From NCBI GenBank assembly GCA_038924905.1, contig JBCKUK010000002.1, positions 25,102 through 89,101 on the forward strand: 64,000 nucleotides of DNA. Direction: 5' to 3'. Shown piece after piece: positions 53,656 to 62,521 of the stretch. The stretch's first letter is position 1, and every line of letters starts with the position of its first letter. The DNA is from JBCKUK01 sp038924905. Lineage in GTDB: Bacteria > Pseudomonadota > Gammaproteobacteria > Burkholderiales > Methylophilaceae. The notes under the pieces are model-generated. The model was not told the origin of the DNA and did not search any database. It worked only from the letters and a program-made list of their open reading frames with translations. A program made the translations under genes and the position numbers.

Positions 53656-55431
53656 ATGATTCGTGGATCAAGATGGGTTTGGCTCGCTGTTGCCGCAGTT
53701 TGGTTTGCAGCATTTGCATATTCTGTATTGACAGCTAGGGTACTTTTCGGTGATGGAGCAAGTTTTTTGCTTAAACTACTTATCTCGCCGCATAACTTTC
53801 TTGATTATGACACCCAACGTACTTATGCAAGTCTGATAACTCAAGCTCCAGTATTATTTGGTCAGCGGTTAGAGTTAAGGTTTGGAACTGTTTCTGGCGA
53901 TGCGGCATTATACGCTTCGGATGTTTCTGGCTATGCGGCATTATACGCTTTGGGTGTTTTTGGCATACCCGCACTTCTTATGACACTAGCACTGTTTTTG
54001 GCGAGAAAACAACGGCTGCTATTTATGGCTATTGGCTTAGCTATAGTAGTTTATGGTTTCGGAGTCAATTTCATAAACTCTGAGGCCAACTTATTTTTCG
54101 GCCTTGTCTGGTTGGCAGTTACGATACTAGCCCTTAATGGAACAGTACCGATCTTGCGGGGGCTAATACTCCCCTTAATTGCAATAGTCTTATTACGTAC
54201 CTATGAAGGGATGCTTCTAGTAGGGCCTGTTCTTGCATTTTGGTCAATCTCCGCAGCAAGGAAATCAAGTAACCACATTGAACAAATTGGATTCGTCATT
54301 GCCGCAGTTCTTTTTGTAATGGGTTCGGTCATTGCGCTTGGTGGATTTCTTTCCCCACATTTAGCCTACAATGCATCGGGTTTCCTTGCTAACGCATTCA
54401 CCTATTTAAAAAATCCGCAATTTTTCCTCCTTCTGTCCGGCTTAGCAGCTACTCTGGCAAATTTTATGCCACGCCGCCGATGGCTTCTTTTCAGCGCAGC
54501 CATTAGTGCACTTCTGGGGTTAGGATTCGTTATTATGATTGTGCATCTAGATGGTTTCTACTCGTATGACGTGTACTATAATAACCGCTCGTTCTTAGTG
54601 TTATTTCTACCTGTATTCGTCGGATCTTTGCTTGCCACATATTTGCTTAAGCCTGCTTGGCTTTTACCTGGCACTGAGGACTCACGATATCTAATCATCC
54701 TTATTCCATTCATATTCGCGGTGGTAGGAGATGGTATTGGCACCTATCGCTGGAACACTTACACGAAACTGTTCTGCCAAGTTCTTGACGTGGATATGTC
54801 GCCTCAACAGCGAATCGACATGCTTAAAAATTCAGGCTCACGCACTGCATGGCGTTGGACTCATCCGACGATGAGTGTGTTGCTGCGTGACCTGGGTAGC
54901 AAAGCCATGGTCGTCAATGAAGCTGGCGCGTCCAATTGGCAGCCATTCGAACCTGAATATGCTCCCGTTATCAACTATCGCGGTCTATGTCAGTCGCCTT
55001 TGCTGGGCTCTTCGCGACTTGACTCATTCGATCTCCCGCTATCTTTCACCAACGGTACTTACCCATCTTATGTTGCTTCAATCACTGGGCTCAGTCATCG
55101 GGAGGGCTGGGCAACATGGAGTGATGGCAATTTGGTTGAAATTCGTTTTACACGACTTTTGCCAAACTCGTTTGATCTTACGCTTCGGATCGGCTCAGCC
55201 TTTGGCGCCAGCAAACGACTGCCCGTTAAAGTACGAGCAGGAAGCCGGGAATTGCAATTCATTGCCGATCATGAGCCAACTGAGGTTGTTCTTCAATTTC
55301 GTGACGTGGTTGATGCAACCACATTGACATTTTATATACTCAAACCCGAATCACCTTTAGAATTAGCCACAGGGAAAGATCCCAGAAAGCTAGGCATTGC
55401 TTTCCAGATGCTGACGGTGAGGCCGAGGTGA
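53656..55431 (+). CDS. Second polytopic membrane protein, possible GT-C glycosyltransferase
   Basis: 591 residues; about ten membrane helices (first ~10-30), then a ~210-residue C-terminal extracytoplasmic region (YRWNTYTKLFCQVLDVDMSP onward). An early periplasmic loop contains a tandem duplication (VSGDAALYASD / VSGYAALYALG). I cannot assign a family. The 87 bp before it are unusually GC-rich for the neighbourhood and hold no gene. An IS3-family element lies 17 bp after its stop. Confidence 0.6.
   Translation: MIRGSRWVWLAVAAVWFAAFAYSVLTARVLFGDGASFLLKLLISPHNFLDYDTQRTYASLITQAPVLFGQRLELRFGTVSGDAALYASDVSGYAALYALGVFGIPALLMTLALFLARKQRLLFMAIGLAIVVYGFGVNFINSEANLFFGLVWLAVTILALNGTVPILRGLILPLIAIVLLRTYEGMLLVGPVLAFWSISAARKSSNHIEQIGFVIAAVLFVMGSVIALGGFLSPHLAYNASGFLANAFTYLKNPQFFLLLSGLAATLANFMPRRRWLLFSAAISALLGLGFVIMIVHLDGFYSYDVYYNNRSFLVLFLPVFVGSLLATYLLKPAWLLPGTEDSRYLIILIPFIFAVVGDGIGTYRWNTYTKLFCQVLDVDMSPQQRIDMLKNSGSRTAWRWTHPTMSVLLRDLGSKAMVVNEAGASNWQPFEPEYAPVINYRGLCQSPLLGSSRLDSFDLPLSFTNGTYPSYVASITGLSHREGWATWSDGNLVEIRFTRLLPNSFDLTLRIGSAFGASKRLPVKVRAGSRELQFIADHEPTEVVLQFRDVVDATTLTFYILKPESPLELATGKDPRKLGIAFQMLTVRPR
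53890..53955 (+). repeat. Two tandem 33-bp units inside the membrane-protein gene
   Basis: GTTTCTGGCGATGCGGCATT begins the first copy and GTTTCTGGCTATGCGGCATT the second; 28 of 33 bases match. Unit length keeps the frame. It adds eleven residues to a periplasmic loop. Confidence 0.8.
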
Positions 55432-55511
55432 TGGTGTTCACAACAAACTGAATCGCCCCTAGTGCAGTAGACACCTTTCAGCCTTAAACTTAGGCTTAAA
55501 CAGGAGGTGTC

Positions 55512-55790
55512 ATGAGTAACAAACGCTATACAGAAGAATTCAAGGTAGCCGCAGTCAAACAAATCACGGAACGGCATTATTCAGCAGTAGAAGTATCTGC
55601 CCGGCTTGGTGTCTCGCAACATAGTCTGTACGCCTGGGTGAAGAAATACAGCCTGCCTGAACCTGTGCGTAATGAAGTGCAGGGGCAGCAAGCCGAGATT
55701 CGTTGTTTGCAATTGGAGTTAAGACGCGTCACCGAGGAACGCGACATCCTAAAAAAGGCCGTCGCGTACTTTGCCAAGGAATCCCGGTGA
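55512..55790 (+). CDS. IS3-family transposase OrfA
   Basis: 92 residues: helix-turn-helix (YTEEFKVAAVKQITERHYSA, VEVSARLGVSQHSLYAWVKK) followed by a leucine-zipper helix (IRCLQLELRRVTEERDILKK). The A6G slippery run CTAAAAAAGG at 55748-55757 near the 3' end allows a -1 shift into orfB and so an OrfAB transposase. Ribosome site CAGGAGGTGTC precedes ATG 55512. Confidence 0.93.
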   Translation: MSNKRYTEEFKVAAVKQITERHYSAVEVSARLGVSQHSLYAWVKKYSLPEPVRNEVQGQQAEIRCLQLELRRVTEERDILKKAVAYFAKESR

Positions 55791-56662
55791 GGTACGCCTT
55801 TATCAAAGCACATGAACCCATACACCCAGTACGACGCATGTGTCATGTGATGGCAGTGCATCCTAGTGGCTATTATGCCTGGCGCGCAGCACCAGTATCG
55901 AAACGTCAGCTTGAAGATAGCAGACTGCTTGGTCTCATCAAGCACGCCTGGCTTGCGAGTGGCAGTGTCTATGGTTACCGCAAGATTACCGATGATCTGC
56001 GTGACCTGGGTGAGCGCTGTGGCAAGCATCGGGTCTACCGACTGATGAAGGCAGAGGGGTTGCGCTCCCAGACCGGCTATCGCCGCCGTCCTGGAGTGCG
56101 CTACGGTCGTCTATCCACGGCGGCACCCAATCATGTGGCACGGCAGTTTGATGTGATGGAGCCTAATCGGGTATGGGTCACGGATATTACCTATATCCGT
56201 ACGCATGAAGGCTGGCTATACTTGGCTGTCGTCTTGGATCTATTCTCGCGCCAGGTGATTGGCTGGGCGATGCAGCCACGCATGGAGAGCGAGCTTGCCA
56301 TCAATGCCCTGCTCATGGCGGTGTGGCGCAGGCAACCGAAAAAAGCGGTCATTATTCATTCCGACCAGGGTAGCCAGTTTGGCAGTTATGACTGGCAATA
56401 CTTTTTGAAGACCCACAATCTGATCGCCAGTCAGAGCCGCCGTGGGAACTGTCACGACAACGCTGTTGCAGAGAGTTTTTTCCAGCTGCTCAAGCGTGAG
56501 CGCATACGCAGGAGAACCTATCTGACAAGGGAAGAGGCCAGGCAGGATGTGTTTGATTATATCGAGATGTTTTACAATCCGAAGCGCCGACATGGTTACA
56601 GTAATCGGCTTTCTCCGGTAGAGTATGAAAGGCAGTATTTTAGTAGGCTCGAAACTGTCTAG
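55787..56662 (+). CDS. IS3-family transposase OrfB (integrase catalytic domain)
   Basis: About 291 residues from GTG 55787; the frame stays open upstream to 55703, as needed for the -1 frameshift fusion. HTH_21 region VHPSGYYAWRAAPVSKRQ, then the rve domain with DDE: Asp in VWVTDITYIRT, Asp in IIHSDQGSQFGS, Glu in NAVAESFFQLLKRE. The end YNPKRRHGYSNRLSPVEYE is typical. Appears intact. Confidence 0.93.
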   Translation: MRYAFIKAHEPIHPVRRMCHVMAVHPSGYYAWRAAPVSKRQLEDSRLLGLIKHAWLASGSVYGYRKITDDLRDLGERCGKHRVYRLMKAEGLRSQTGYRRRPGVRYGRLSTAAPNHVARQFDVMEPNRVWVTDITYIRTHEGWLYLAVVLDLFSRQVIGWAMQPRMESELAINALLMAVWRRQPKKAVIIHSDQGSQFGSYDWQYFLKTHNLIASQSRRGNCHDNAVAESFFQLLKRERIRRRTYLTREEARQDVFDYIEMFYNPKRRHGYSNRLSPVEYERQYFSRLETV

Positions 56663-56712
56663 TGCAGACGGGGCGATTCAAACAGAGCAACGACAACAGG
56701 AAAGGCATGTCA

Positions 56713-57480
56713 ATGAAAGCAGTCATCCTCGCCGGTGGTCTCGGAACTCGCATCTCCGAAGAGTCCCATTTGAAGCCAAAACCGATGATCGAGATCGGCA
56801 ACAAGCCTATTCTTTGGCACATAATGAAACTCTATTCCCACTACGGGATCAACGACTTCGTGATTTGTCTCGGCTATAAGGGCTACGTGATCAAGGAGTA
56901 TTTCGCGAACTATTTCCTCCACATGTCGAATGTGACCTTCGACATGGCCCAGAATCATATGGAAGTGCATGAGCGTTATGCGGAGCCCTGGCGCGTCACC
57001 TTGATCGATACGGGTCAGGATACACTGACTGGCGGCCGCCTGAAGCGGGTGCGCGACTACATCGGCGACGAGACCTTCTGTTTTACCTACGGCGACGGCG
57101 TTTCTGACATTGATATCGACGCCCTACTCTCGTTCCATCGTGCCCATGGAAAACGCGCAACCATTACCGCAATTCAGCCGCCCGGTCGCTACGGAGCACT
57201 GAATCTGCATGGTGCTGCCGTTGATGGTTTCCGAGAGAAGCCCGCAGGGGACGGAGCCTGGATCAATGGCGGTTTTTTTGTCCTCGAACCTTCGGTGTTC
57301 GATTACATTGAAGGCGATCAGACCAGTTGGGAGTCACAGCCTCTGCAGCGGCTGGCGGAAGAAAACCAGTTGATGGCGTATCAACACGCCGGCTTCTGGC
57401 AGCCCATGGATACCCTGCGCGACAAGAATCACCTGGAAGAGTTGTGGGTCAGCGGCAAGGCGTCGTGGAAAACATGGTAA
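56713..57480 (+). CDS. rfbF: Glucose-1-phosphate cytidylyltransferase
   Basis: 255 residues; ATG 56713 preferred because AGGAAAGG ends seven bases ahead (ATG 56707 would be too close). Nucleotidyltransferase motif GGLGTRISEESHLKPKPM, then FCFTYGDGVSDIDI and INGGFFVLEPSVFDYI. It makes CDP-glucose, entry compound for 3,6-dideoxy and related CDP sugars. The usual partner RfbG (CDP-glucose 4,6-dehydratase) is not in the window. The IS element sits directly upstream, so transcription may now start inside or after it. Confidence 0.92.
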   Translation: MKAVILAGGLGTRISEESHLKPKPMIEIGNKPILWHIMKLYSHYGINDFVICLGYKGYVIKEYFANYFLHMSNVTFDMAQNHMEVHERYAEPWRVTLIDTGQDTLTGGRLKRVRDYIGDETFCFTYGDGVSDIDIDALLSFHRAHGKRATITAIQPPGRYGALNLHGAAVDGFREKPAGDGAWINGGFFVLEPSVFDYIEGDQTSWESQPLQRLAEENQLMAYQHAGFWQPMDTLRDKNHLEELWVSGKASWKTW

Positions 57481-58676
57481 TGACCCCGGATTTCTTGGTT
57501 GTTGGCGGTGGGATAATCGGTATCAACATCGCGCGTGAACTGAAGCGACGCTTTGCGGATTCGACCGTTCACCTTATTGAAAAGGAGAGCACCGGTACTG
57601 AACACGGCAGTGGCCGCAACAGCGGTGTACTGCATGCCGGTTTCTACTATACGGCTGACAGCCTCAAGGCCAAGTTTACCCGCGACGGGAATAGGCTGCT
57701 GACCGACTATTGTATCGAGAATAAGATACCCATAAATCAGTGTGGGAAACTGGTAGTTGCACAGACAGAGACCGACCTGCATTCTCTTGATGAACTTCTG
57801 CGGCGAGGCAAAGAAAATGGTGTGGAACTGTATGGCATCAGCGAAGACGAAGCAAAAAAAATAGAGCCGCGTGTCAAGACTGTGCAGCGAGCGATTTTTT
57901 CGCCGACGACCTCTTCCGTCAATCCCGTGAGCGTAGTTAACGCGATGGAAGAGGACGCGAAAAAATCTGGCGTAATTTTTCACCATAATACTGAATATCA
58001 GGGAGTTGCGAACGGCAGTATTCTTACCAATAAATTGAAGTTCACTCCTGGCTATATCGTAAACGCCGCAGGATTATATGCGGATAAAGTGGCCCGTGAT
58101 TTTGGGTTTTCTAAAAAGTACCGCATCCTTCCTTTCAAAGGAATTTACCTTTATTCCGACGAAATTCAAAATCCGATCCGGACGCACATCTACCCGGTTC
58201 CTAATCTTAGCAATCCGTTCCTGGGGGTCCATTTCACTGTTACCGATGGTGGTCACGTCAAGATTGGACCGACAGCTATTCCTGCCTTTTGGCGTGAACA
58301 GTACCGGGGATACGACAACTTTCGCTTTTCGGAGTTGGCTGATATTGTTGTCCGCCAAATGAGCTTGTTTGCTCATTCACAGTTTGATTTTAGAAAACTT
58401 GCGATTGAAGAACTTCGTAAATATTATCGTCCGCATTTGGTCGACCTGTCCAAGTCACTCGCTACTGGCATAGATAGCGCAAATTTTCGCCGCTGGGGTC
58501 GTCCAGGAATCCGAGCGCAGTTATTAAATATAGAAACTAAGAAGCTGGAGATGGATTTTGTGCTTGAGGGAGATGAGAAGTCCTTCCATGTTCTGAACGC
58601 CGTCTCGCCAGGGTTTACGTGTAGCATTCCATTTTCGCGTTACGTCTGTGACAATATTGTTGAAAAATTAAAATAA
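57480..58676 (+). CDS. FAD-dependent oxidoreductase, LhgO-like
   Basis: About 398 residues (ATG 57480 overlaps the rfbF stop as TAATG; ATG 57474 is an alternative). Rossmann FAD motif VVGGGIIGINIAREL, then GRNSGVLHAGFYYTADSLKA as in L-2-hydroxyglutarate oxidases, and a C-terminal FTCSIPFSRYVCDNIVEKL. In housekeeping settings LhgO oxidises L-2-hydroxyglutarate; here, in a nucleotide-sugar operon, a 2-hydroxy-acid-like or sugar substrate is more likely. It is membrane-associated in E. coli, though no helix is visible here. Confidence 0.85.
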   Translation: MTPDFLVVGGGIIGINIARELKRRFADSTVHLIEKESTGTEHGSGRNSGVLHAGFYYTADSLKAKFTRDGNRLLTDYCIENKIPINQCGKLVVAQTETDLHSLDELLRRGKENGVELYGISEDEAKKIEPRVKTVQRAIFSPTTSSVNPVSVVNAMEEDAKKSGVIFHHNTEYQGVANGSILTNKLKFTPGYIVNAAGLYADKVARDFGFSKKYRILPFKGIYLYSDEIQNPIRTHIYPVPNLSNPFLGVHFTVTDGGHVKIGPTAIPAFWREQYRGYDNFRFSELADIVVRQMSLFAHSQFDFRKLAIEELRKYYRPHLVDLSKSLATGIDSANFRRWGRPGIRAQLLNIETKKLEMDFVLEGDEKSFHVLNAVSPGFTCSIPFSRYVCDNIVEKLK

Positions 58677-58689
58677 TTTAGGTGATGTT

Positions 58690-59739
58690 ATGAAAATCTT
58701 AATTACTGGAAACATGGGATATATAGGACCCTCTGTTGTAGACCAGCTACGTTATTCTTACCCGGATGCCGAATTGGTTGGCTTGGACGTGGGCTTCTTT
58801 GCTCATTGCCTTACCGGCGCAACGATGCTACCTGAGGCGCGTTTAAACCGACAGATTTTTGCTGATGTTCGGCACGTCACAGCCGAAACACTAAAGGATG
58901 TCCATGCTGTTATTCATCTGGCTGGGCTATCCAACGATCCCATGGGGAATAGTTTCGAGCAGGTAACGGACGATATCAACTGTCAGGCCAGCATTCGGCT
59001 GGCGCAACTTGCCAAAGAAATGGGTGCCAAGCACTTTATTTTTGCGTCCAGTTGCAGCGTTTATGGCTTTGCGGAAGGAGGCCCGCGCAAAGAAGATGAC
59101 GGGCTGAATCCTCTTACGGCCTATGCGCGCTCTAAAATAGGTACCGAGAAAGGCATTGCCGACCTGGCCAGCGACAATTTTGTTATCACCAGCCTGCGTT
59201 TTTCGACAGCATGTGGGATGAGTGAGCGTCTACGTCTGGACCTGGTACTCAATGACTTTGTTGCTGGTGCCGTTTCCGCTAATAAAATAGAAATCCTGAG
59301 TGATGGTACACCGTGGCGTCCGTTGATCCATATCAAGGACATGGCGCGAGCCATGGACTGGGGTGTAAGCCGGGATGCTAATAACGGAGGTGCATTTCTT
59401 GCAGTTAACATCGGTAGTGAGGAGTGGAACTACCAAGTTATAGATCTCGCTGAAGCCGTCGCCAAAATCATTCCAGGTGTTCAAATATCTATAAATAAAG
59501 ACGCTGCCCCGGATAAACGCTCATATCAGGTGGATTTCGCAAAGTTCCGCAAACTTGCCCCGAATTACCAGCCACAGATTGATTTGTTCGAAACCGTGCG
59601 TGGCCTGAAGGATGGCTTGGAATTAATGAAATTCAAAAGTGCAGATTTCCGTAACTCCGATTTCATGCGTCTTAAGGTGCTGACTGGCTTCCGTGAGAGA
59701 AATCAGATCAATGAGAAGTTAGAATGGGTTCGGGGTTAG
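58690..59739 (+). CDS. NAD-dependent epimerase/dehydratase (extended SDR)
   Basis: 349 residues. Cofactor motif ITGNMGYIGPSVVDQL, catalytic ASSCSVYG and YARSK (Tyr and Lys of the SDR triad), and a C-terminal sugar-nucleotide part (PWRPLIHIKDMARAMDW). It could be the dehydratase, epimerase or reductase step on the CDP sugar made from RfbF. It is close enough to UDP-glucose epimerase-like enzymes that the exact reaction cannot be fixed by eye. Ribosome site AGGTGATG precedes the start. Confidence 0.88.
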   Translation: MKILITGNMGYIGPSVVDQLRYSYPDAELVGLDVGFFAHCLTGATMLPEARLNRQIFADVRHVTAETLKDVHAVIHLAGLSNDPMGNSFEQVTDDINCQASIRLAQLAKEMGAKHFIFASSCSVYGFAEGGPRKEDDGLNPLTAYARSKIGTEKGIADLASDNFVITSLRFSTACGMSERLRLDLVLNDFVAGAVSANKIEILSDGTPWRPLIHIKDMARAMDWGVSRDANNGGAFLAVNIGSEEWNYQVIDLAEAVAKIIPGVQISINKDAAPDKRSYQVDFAKFRKLAPNYQPQIDLFETVRGLKDGLELMKFKSADFRNSDFMRLKVLTGFRERNQINEKLEWVRG

Positions 59740-59751
59740 CTGCCAACGAAT

Positions 59752-59825
59752 CAATGGGTAGAGTAGAGAACAGAACAGGCTCTCGCCTGCCATCCCCCAT
59801 CAAACCGTGCATGCAGCTCAAGAAG
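59752..59825 (-). mobile_element. Possible group II intron remnant
   Basis: On the minus strand this reads GTTTGATGGGGGATGGCAGG and GAGAGCCTGTTC, then CTCTACTCTAC. Bacterial group II introns of the ltrA type carry GGTTTGATGGGGG ... CTCTACTCTAC just after the maturase ORF. No maturase is present. Only this ~70-bp tail remains in the 166-bp gap. Recognition from memory of the consensus. Confidence 0.35.
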
Positions 59826-59905
59826 CCTCTGTATAGTTTGAATATATATTTCGCTTATCAAAATGGGCATCAAAAAGATTATCAATCATTTAGGAACAAT
59901 TTTTC

Positions 59906-61150
59906 ATGAATAACAAATTTAATCAAATTAGCATTTGCGAAGTATGCGGGAATGAACACCTTACCCCGGTACTCGATTTAGGCTTGCATCCTATGTGTGA
60001 CGACTTGGTGCCCATAAGTGATACACGCACATGCCGTGAATATCCCATTGAAATATTGTATTGCGAAAATTGTCTTACTGCGCACCAACGCTTTCAAGTA
60101 CCCAAGCAGGAGCTGTTTCCACAAACGTACCATTACCGCTCGCGCTTCACTGCTGACGTACTTAATGGCATGGCCGGTTTAGTCGAATCATGCACGCAAC
60201 GTTTCGGTGCTCTTGAAGGGAAAAAAGTTCTAGATATTGGATGCAACGATGGTAGCTTATTAGATTTCTTTAAAAAGAAAGGTGCGATCACCATTGGAAT
60301 CGAACCCACAGGTGCTTACAGTGATGCTGAGCAAAAAGGACACATTACATATAATAATTTTCTTTCAGAAGATGCTGCCAAAGCAGTAGTTACTGCACAT
60401 GGAAAACCTGATTTCATTACTTTCACAAATGTTTTTGCGCATATAGAAAATCTACATGAGGTTCTAGATTCACTTAAATGCTTGATGTCGCCACAGACAG
60501 TGATCGTTATAGAGAACCATTATCTAGGTGCTGTACTTGATGGGAATCAATTTGACACTTTTTATCACGAACATCCCAGAACCTATAGTTACACATCATT
60601 CGTTCACATGGCGAAGTCGTTAGGCGTTCAACTTCTGGAAGTGGAATTTCCTTCTAGGTATGGTGGGAATATCAGGGTATTTTTAGGCAACACTGTTGTT
60701 GCCAAAGTCAACAACAGTGTTGATCTGGCAGCCCTAGGCAATCGTGCAAGCCGTTTTATTGACGATTTTGCTGCATTACGGAAGAATGTTGAAAGTTGGC
60801 GCTATACCAAAAAGAATTTTATTCAAGATCATGTTCGTCAGAACGGCAAACTCCGAGCCAAAGCCTTTCCAGGTCGCGCCGCAATTTTGGTCAAGTTACT
60901 GGGATTAAATGAAGATATGATCTCTGCCGTATATGAAAAGCCCGGCTCACTTAAGATTGGGCACTATTTGCCTGGTACACGTATACCGATTCATTCGGAT
61001 GACGAGCTTTTCTCCTTGCCAGATACAACTCTACCAATACTGAATTTTGCCTGGCATATCCCAAGTGAGATTCGCAGTTACTTGATTGAGCATAATTATA
61101 CCGGGCCGGTAATCGACATTCTTGGTGCCGATAATTTCGTGACAAGGTGA
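59906..61150 (+). CDS. Sugar C-methyltransferase with zinc-binding domain (TylC3/NovU-like)
   Basis: 414 residues. N-terminal zinc domain with CEVCGNEHLTPVLDLGLHPM and YCENCLTAH; SAM-binding motif VLDIGCNDGSLLDFF (~residue 110); a C-terminal Methyltransf_14 part with HYLPGTRIPIHS and NFAWHIPSEIRSYL. Enzymes of this build methylate carbon 3 of 4-keto sugar nucleotides to make branched sugars. Situated after an SDR gene and before a Gfo/Idh gene whose start overlaps this stop, it argues for a branched CDP sugar. Confidence 0.9.
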   Translation: MNNKFNQISICEVCGNEHLTPVLDLGLHPMCDDLVPISDTRTCREYPIEILYCENCLTAHQRFQVPKQELFPQTYHYRSRFTADVLNGMAGLVESCTQRFGALEGKKVLDIGCNDGSLLDFFKKKGAITIGIEPTGAYSDAEQKGHITYNNFLSEDAAKAVVTAHGKPDFITFTNVFAHIENLHEVLDSLKCLMSPQTVIVIENHYLGAVLDGNQFDTFYHEHPRTYSYTSFVHMAKSLGVQLLEVEFPSRYGGNIRVFLGNTVVAKVNNSVDLAALGNRASRFIDDFAALRKNVESWRYTKKNFIQDHVRQNGKLRAKAFPGRAAILVKLLGLNEDMISAVYEKPGSLKIGHYLPGTRIPIHSDDELFSLPDTTLPILNFAWHIPSEIRSYLIEHNYTGPVIDILGADNFVTR

Positions 61151-61152
61151 GT

Positions 61153-62131
61153 ATGTTTGCCATCCTCGGCTCTGGATTTGGCATTTATGGATACTTACCG
61201 GCATTGGTTGGATGTGCGCAACGTATTGTTTTGCCTGTGCGTTATCGTGCTCGTTTTTGCGACAGACCTGAACTGGTTCGTTTTACCCCTGATGTAGATT
61301 GGGCAGAAAATGAAAATACTGCATTAAGCTGTGCTGATGGTGTGGTGCTTGCATTACGCCCTATCAATCAAAGCGAATGGGTTCCACGCTGCCTGGCTCA
61401 CTCCAACATTAATCGCCTGCTGCTTGAAAAACCCCTTGCACATACACCCGAGGTTGCGGCAGTGTTATTTGATGATCTGCTTCGCTCAAAAAAAACATTC
61501 CGTATTGGATATACTTTTCGATTCACAGTCTGGGGGGGGGCGGTTATTAAACGCCTTGAACGCATCCATGGATAACACATCAATATCTATTCATTGGAGT
61601 TTCCTGGCGCATCATTTTAGGCATGATCTGCAAAACTGGAAGAGGTCTAACGCAGCAGGCGGTGGTGCGCTCCGTTTTTATGGAATTCACCTTGTTGCCC
61701 TGTTTGCGGAAATTGGTTACCAAGAAGTAAATATGTCGCGAACTTTTGGTCTTTTTGAAGATGAAATTGAAAAATGGTCTGCTGTTTTCACAGGTTCGGG
61801 GCTGCCAGAATGTATGGTTCTGGTAGATACAAAAGCTACCATTTCGAAGTTTCATGTTGAACAAATCATTAACACTATTGACGGAAAAATAACTACTATT
61901 TTTGCAGACTTAAATGATCCATTTGATTCAGGGCTCGAAGTTTTTCAGAAAGACAATATCGATCAACGTGTTCCAATATTGAATAAACTTTGCCGCTCAC
62001 TTTGGCAGGAAGAAGAAAACGAATATGAATGGTACGACGCTACTATCACGCTTTGGAAAGCTATAGAGGCAAATACTAAATTTGAGCAGCTAAGTACGAA
62101 TAGTCCAACGCTAGATAGTGAGCTCAGATGA
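61153..62131 (+). pseudogene. Gfo/Idh/MocA-type oxidoreductase, out of frame at a G9 tract
   Basis: N-terminal frame: MFAILGSGFGIYGYLPAL, a Rossmann-type glycine motif, to FRIGYTFRFTVWG at 61533, then it runs out at 61575. The rest is in another frame: RLLNALNASMDNTSISIHWS, GGALRFYGIHLVALFAEIGY, down to TGA 62129-62131. The switch coincides with nine G (61532-61540); G8 or G11 would give one ~325-residue enzyme. It could be a phase-variable OFF state, a decayed gene or a read error. ATG 61153 preferred with AAGGTGAG upstream; the stop overlaps gtrA. Confidence 0.78.
61532..61540 (+). repeat. G9 homopolymer at the frameshift
   Basis: Nine consecutive G after T61531 in the oxidoreductase gene. 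One fewer G restores the full reading frame. Confidence 0.85.
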
Positions 62132-62517
62132 AAGAGAATCAGTTCAATAAATATAATTTGATGCAATTAGGTAAGTTTTTGGTTGTTGGTTTGATGAATA
62201 CATTTATTGGATATTCCATATTTGCATTACTCACGGTGTTACATTTTGGTCCAGCCACTGCATTAATACTTACATACGTTATTGCTGTACCAGTGAACTA
62301 TTTTACAACTGGAAAATTGGTATTTGGTATAACAAACTTTAGATCATTTTCATTGTTTATAATGAGCTATGTTGCTATTTATTATATTAATTTGTTTGCG
62401 TTAACACGGTTGATTCAAATTGGGATAAGTCAAATATTAGCGCAAGCTTTAATAATTCCATTTATCGCTATATTATCGTTTGTTATTTTTAAAATGTTAG
62501 TCTTCAAGAAGTCATAA
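62128..62517 (+). CDS. gtrA: GtrA-family membrane protein
   Basis: 129 residues with four membrane helices (FLVVGLMNTFIGYSIFALL at the start). GtrA proteins flip undecaprenyl-phosphate-linked sugars and pair with a GtrB-type glycosyltransferase, which is the next gene. The ATG overlaps the preceding stop. The conserved VNYFTTGKLVF resembles the family's N-Y-x(3)-r-x-w-v-F motif. Confidence 0.9.
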   Translation: MKENQFNKYNLMQLGKFLVVGLMNTFIGYSIFALLTVLHFGPATALILTYVIAVPVNYFTTGKLVFGITNFRSFSLFIMSYVAIYYINLFALTRLIQIGISQILAQALIIPFIAILSFVIFKMLVFKKS

Positions 62518-62521
62518 AACA

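Larger units (their letters stand above)
55449..56680 (+). mobile_element. Complete IS3-family insertion sequence with target duplication
   Basis: 1232 bp. The left terminus TGAATCGCCCC (55449) and right terminus GGGGCGATTCA (ending 56680) are perfect inverted repeats over 11 bases, with partial pairing beyond. The 3-bp target duplication AAC flanks both sides (55446-55448 and 56681-56683). It contains orfA and orfB in overlapping frames. Insertion lies between a membrane-protein gene and the rfbF gene, hitting neither. Confidence 0.93.
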
